Of a stretch of 64,000 nt of DNA, positions 61,269-64,000 are shown piece after piece (the stretch's first letter is position 1; the number at the start of each line of letters is the position of its first letter). The stretch comes from Burkholderia sp. BCC0322 (GTDB lineage Bacteria > Pseudomonadota > Gammaproteobacteria > Burkholderiales > Burkholderiaceae), in NCBI RefSeq assembly GCF_902833045.1, contig NZ_CADFDU010000018.1, positions 1 to 64,000 of the forward strand, read 5' to 3'. The translations under genes and the position numbers were made by a program. The notes beneath the pieces are model-generated. The model ran no database searches and was not told the origin of the DNA. It saw only the letters and a program-made list of their open reading frames with translations.

Positions 61269-62114
61269 CTAGCTGCCGCGTCCCAGTTTAAAACCGGGTT
61301 TATGGTATTCCACGTGCCCAAGATCCATCATTTTCCAGCGGCCCCCCCAGGTCAGGCCAACCTGTTCGGCGACCTGGCCATACAACTGGTAGCCGCGCAT
61401 CGCCCACGGATCTTTCTCGGAAATGACCAGCTTGCCGTCGCGCAGGAATGCATTGTCGGCCGCCAGCCCGAATTGGTGATAACTCTGGAAGGCTGCCGCG
61501 TTGGTCACGCTACCGCCCATCTGTGCCAGCCGGTTCTGCCGTTCCGGGCTCCGGTAACCTTCCAGCAACGCCATTTCATAACCATATTGTTCGTGCATGA
61601 TCTTGTAGACCAGCAGCAAACGCGTACGGAAATCCGGGTCCAGCAGGTTCCAGTCGCGGCTCGCATCCTTCAGCGCCGGGCGGACCTGTTCGACTTCCTT
61701 GGTGGCGAAGACTTCCGGCGGCAGCGGCGGGGGCGGCACGAGCTGTTCGCCCTGCAGCAGCGCGGCGATCTTCTCGTCGGGCACGCGCGCCGTGTCGTCG
61801 TACTGGAACAATTGCCGGCCGCGTAACGCAATGGCGACCAATGGCGGCGTCGCAAGAATACCTGCCGATACCGCAATCATCAAGCGTCGCCGAATCAGTA
61901 AATTTTGCACATCGTTTAAAGCACCGCGCGTAGCGCTTGCCGATTTAACAATCTGACTTCGCGTACGTGCGGCGCGATCGTTCGCACGGCGCGTTAGACG
62001 GCCGTGAAACTGCGTGACGGATTCGAAAACGGTCGCGCGGATACCCGGTAAAAGCAACAGTGCCGCAACGGCTACGGCAAGGGCGAAATAGGCGACGAGT
62101 GCGACGGCAATCAA
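61269..62114 (-). CDS. M15-type peptidoglycan endopeptidase (TagX-like)
   Basis: 281 residues. Two or more N-terminal hydrophobic helices (about 2-24 and 78-98) put the catalytic part in the periplasm. The M15/VanY-type peptidase domain is in the C-terminal half: RTRLLLVYKIMHEQYGYEMALLEGYRSPERQNRL, SYHQFGLAADNAFL (with the zinc-ligand S-x-H-x-x-G-x-A-x-D pattern) and WGGRWKMMDLGHVEY (final histidine). TagX proteins cut the cell wall so that the T6SS membrane complex can pass. Its placement right behind tssM fits that. Start ATG or GTG at 62114. Substrate inferred from family. Confidence 0.88.
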   Translation of the reverse strand: MIAVALVAYFALAVAVAALLLLPGIRATVFESVTQFHGRLTRRANDRAARTRSQIVKSASATRGALNDVQNLLIRRRLMIAVSAGILATPPLVAIALRGRQLFQYDDTARVPDEKIAALLQGEQLVPPPPLPPEVFATKEVEQVRPALKDASRDWNLLDPDFRTRLLLVYKIMHEQYGYEMALLEGYRSPERQNRLAQMGGSVTNAAAFQSYHQFGLAADNAFLRDGKLVISEKDPWAMRGYQLYGQVAEQVGLTWGGRWKMMDLGHVEYHKPGFKLGRGS

Positions 62115-62235
62115 AGAAATCCCCGGAAATTGGAATTGATTGTGTTTTGCAATGCTTGCTCTTAGAATCAGGCTGCTTCGAGAGGCTGGGCTATATTATC
62201 GCGGTGAATTAAACCAGGATTCAATGAGACGCTGA

Positions 62236-63186
62236 ATGAGTGCGCCGGAAAATTCAAATTCGAAATCTCCGCCCAGCCTGCTGTCCGATACCAAACCGGC
62301 AGGCGACGGAGCTCAGCAGTCGCGCATTCTCGCGAATCTGGAAGGACGTGTCACGCCGCCGGCCGAACCGCCGCGCCGTTCGCTGAAGGCGCCGATCGCC
62401 GCCGTCGTGGCCCTGGTGGTTGCCGTCGGTGGCTGGGGCGCGTGGCGCATGCAGCATTCGGGCGGGCAGGCCGCCGCCGTCACGGCCGAGGCTGCGCCTG
62501 CCGCACCGGCGAAGGCCGCGGCGGCCAGCGACGCCGCCGTGCAGGTCGCGCAGAATGCCGCGTCCGCCGCACCCGCCGTGCAACCGGCCACGATCGTCAA
62601 CGACGACGCAGCTTCCCGAACCGTTGCATCCGCATCGTCCGCATCAGCCGCGGACAACAGCCGCCTGTCGCGTGCGCTCGCCAATGGCGCCGACGACGCA
62701 TCGGGCGCGGCCACGGCCGGTGCAGCCGCCGCTGCGGCAGCCGCGACGACCAAGACCGCGAAGGCCGACGCCGCGAAGGGCGCGAAGGTCGCCGCGCATG
62801 GCAAGGCCGACACGAAGGCCGATGCGAAGGCCGAGGCCCGCAAGCATCACAAGGAACAGCAGGCCGAGCTCGCGCAGGCGAAGAAGCATCGCGATGCGAC
62901 GCCGACCCGTACCGCGAAGGCGGGCGGGAAGGACGATCCGGATGCGGATCTGCTCGCGGCGCTCGTCGCGCGCACGAAGCCGGCCGACAAGAAACTCGCC
63001 GCGCAGAAGGCGCAGGCGGTGCCGACCAAGACGGCCGCGACGACCGGCTCGCTGGCGTCGCGCGTGAAGGAGTGTTCGGAGCGCGGTTTCTTCGAGGACC
63101 AACTGTGCCGCTGGCGCGTCTGCGAGGGTCACTGGGGCAAGGATCCCGCGTGCCCGAGCGCCGCGCAGTCGGAGACGCGGCAGTAA
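62236..63186 (+). CDS. TagN-like T6SS-associated protein
   Basis: 316 residues. One membrane helix at about 53-70 (APIAAVVALVVAVGGWGAW) splits a polar N-terminus from a long alanine/lysine-rich, low-complexity stretch (about 75-265). The last ~45 residues hold four cysteines in ECSERGFFEDQLCRWRVCEGHWGKDPAC, which could form disulfides in the periplasm. Proteins of this make-up close Burkholderia T6SS-1 loci and are called TagN in some annotations. Function unknown. Divergent from the M15 gene, ATG at 62236. Confidence 0.75.
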   Translation: MSAPENSNSKSPPSLLSDTKPAGDGAQQSRILANLEGRVTPPAEPPRRSLKAPIAAVVALVVAVGGWGAWRMQHSGGQAAAVTAEAAPAAPAKAAAASDAAVQVAQNAASAAPAVQPATIVNDDAASRTVASASSASAADNSRLSRALANGADDASGAATAGAAAAAAAATTKTAKADAAKGAKVAAHGKADTKADAKAEARKHHKEQQAELAQAKKHRDATPTRTAKAGGKDDPDADLLAALVARTKPADKKLAAQKAQAVPTKTAATTGSLASRVKECSERGFFEDQLCRWRVCEGHWGKDPACPSAAQSETRQ

Positions 63187-63217
63187 CGCGTCTCGCGCGT
63201 GTCGACCCGCCGCACCT

Positions 63218-63240
63218 GCGCCGCCCGTCGGGCGGCGCTT
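63218..63240 (+). terminator. Terminator after tagN-like gene
   Basis: GCGCCGCCC and GGGCGGCGC form a perfect nine-pair stem (63218-63226, 63230-63238) with a three-base loop, followed by TTTG. Marks the right border of the T6SS locus. Confidence 0.85.
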
Positions 63241-63397
63241 TGCATTCGGGGCACGGAATCGGCCGGTATGATGCGGCGTGACGCTGTCACCGGCGCGTCA
63301 TGCCCGTCGGGCATACGTTTCCTTTCCTTTCCTTTTCCGGCGCGGGCGCGCGGCCTGCTTTGCGCGGCGCGCCGTGCGCCGCACGACCTTCGACACG

Positions 63398-64000
63398 ATG
63401 GACCTGATCGTACAGACTTACGGCGCCGATACGTCCGGCATGGTGTGCGGATTCCGCTTCGTTCCGGGCGGATCCGGCGCGACGCTCGATGCGGACGCGG
63501 CTGCCGCGTGGCTGCGCGCGTGCCGCGAGCACGATGTCGCGTCGGACGATTTCGTCTGGCTGCACTTCAATCTCGCGCACGGCGCGAGCGAGCGCTGGAT
63601 GCGCACGCATCTCGGGCTGCCCGACAGCTTCTTCGAATTCCTCCACGAAGGCTCGCGCTCGACGCGCATCGAGCAGGAAGACGGCGCGTTGCGCGCGATC
63701 GTCAACGACGTGATGTTCAACCTCGAACTGACGCCGTCGGAGATCGCGACGCTGTTCGTCCACGTCGAGCGGCGCATCATGGTCACCGCGCGGCTCAAGC
63801 CGCTGCGCTCGGTCGATACGCTGCGCGCGTGCGTGCGCGACGGCGAGCAGTTCAGGTCGCCCGCCGAGCTGCTCGTGCACCTGCTGCGCGACCAGGCCGA
63901 CCTGCTGATCCAGATCATGCGGCGCACGAGCATCGACGTGGACCGCATCGAGGATCGCTTCCTGTCGCAGCGGCTCACGTCGAACCGCATCGAACTCGGC
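63398..64000 (+). CDS. CorA/ZntB-type metal-ion transporter, partial
   Basis: The first 201 codons are in the window and the gene continues beyond it. The cytoplasmic N-terminal domain is of the CorA/ZntB type: FVWLHFNLAHGASERWMRTHLGLPDSFFEFLHEGSRSTRIEQEDGALRAIVNDVMFN, then IATLFVHVERRIMVTARLKPLRSVDTLRACVRDGEQF and the start of the stalk helix (AELLVHLLRDQADLLIQIMRRTSIDVDRIEDRFLSQRL). The membrane helices with the GMN motif would lie outside. ZntB seems a closer fit than CorA, but that cannot be settled without the end. ATG at 63398. Not part of the T6SS locus. Confidence 0.85.
   Translation, partial: MDLIVQTYGADTSGMVCGFRFVPGGSGATLDADAAAAWLRACREHDVASDDFVWLHFNLAHGASERWMRTHLGLPDSFFEFLHEGSRSTRIEQEDGALRAIVNDVMFNLELTPSEIATLFVHVERRIMVTARLKPLRSVDTLRACVRDGEQFRSPAELLVHLLRDQADLLIQIMRRTSIDVDRIEDRFLSQRLTSNRIELG

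Overview
The window is high-GC chromosomal DNA of a Burkholderia-type betaproteobacterium, most likely the Burkholderia cepacia complex. The evidence is the gene order petA-petB-petC-sspA-sspB-tRNA-Thr, a betaproteobacterial PVWY-type cytochrome b, and a type VI secretion (T6SS) core laid out as in the T6SS-1 clusters of that group. The first ~2.7 kb is different: it is AT-rich, carries a tyrosine recombinase and two small unknown genes, and stops abruptly inside a nif3-type gene whose 5' part is missing. That edge is marked by a long imperfect hairpin and a 15-base palindrome, so it is either the end of a low-GC integrated element or an assembly chimera.

Layout: 0-2.77 kb low-GC block; 2.77-7.7 kb housekeeping genes (nif3 remnant, cytochrome bc1 operon, sspA, sspB, tRNA-Thr(TGT)); 7.7-27.5 kb an integrative island bounded by the tRNA 3' end (attL) and a partial copy of it at 27.49 kb (attR). 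The island has a P4-type integrase, a PriCT-2/Toprim/DUF927 primase-helicase, a train of overlapping small genes with an Ash/Icd-like frame-shifted reading frame, an AlpA regulator with operator-like repeats, and two unknown proteins. Its cargo is a complete T6SS lipase cassette (vgrG-tle3-tla3-small membrane protein-PAAR), followed by a serine recombinase with a res-like site and an HNH protein. At 27.5-28.1 kb lie a strong terminator and a decayed cysteine synthase gene. At 28.4-35.2 kb is a second, resident cassette of the same type (vgrG-tle3-tla3-PAAR). At 35.3-41.0 kb are ordinary genes (lipoprotein, LytTR two-component pair, membrane protein, small ORFs, amino-acid binding protein). At 41.1-63.2 kb is the T6SS core: tssL-tssK-tssJ leftward; tagM-like lipoprotein, tssB, tssC, hcp, tssE, tssF, tssG, clpV and tssA rightward; then OmpA-like protein, tagF, tssM and an M15 peptidase leftward, and tagN-like rightward. 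A CorA/ZntB-type transporter gene runs off the right edge.

How it fits together: all thirteen core T6SS components are present, with VgrG supplied by the two cassettes. TssJ-TssL-TssM form the membrane complex; TssL has no peptidoglycan-binding domain and the separate OmpA-like lipid-envelope protein and M15 endopeptidase probably handle cell-wall anchoring and opening. TssE/F/G/K with VgrG form the baseplate, TssA/B/C/Hcp the tail, and ClpV recycles the sheath. Each cassette pairs a VgrG and PAAR tip with a Tle3-type lipase and its Tla3-type adaptor. The most interesting point is that one of two paralogous effector cassettes is cargo of a tRNA-Thr island sitting directly beside the resident cassette and the T6SS core.
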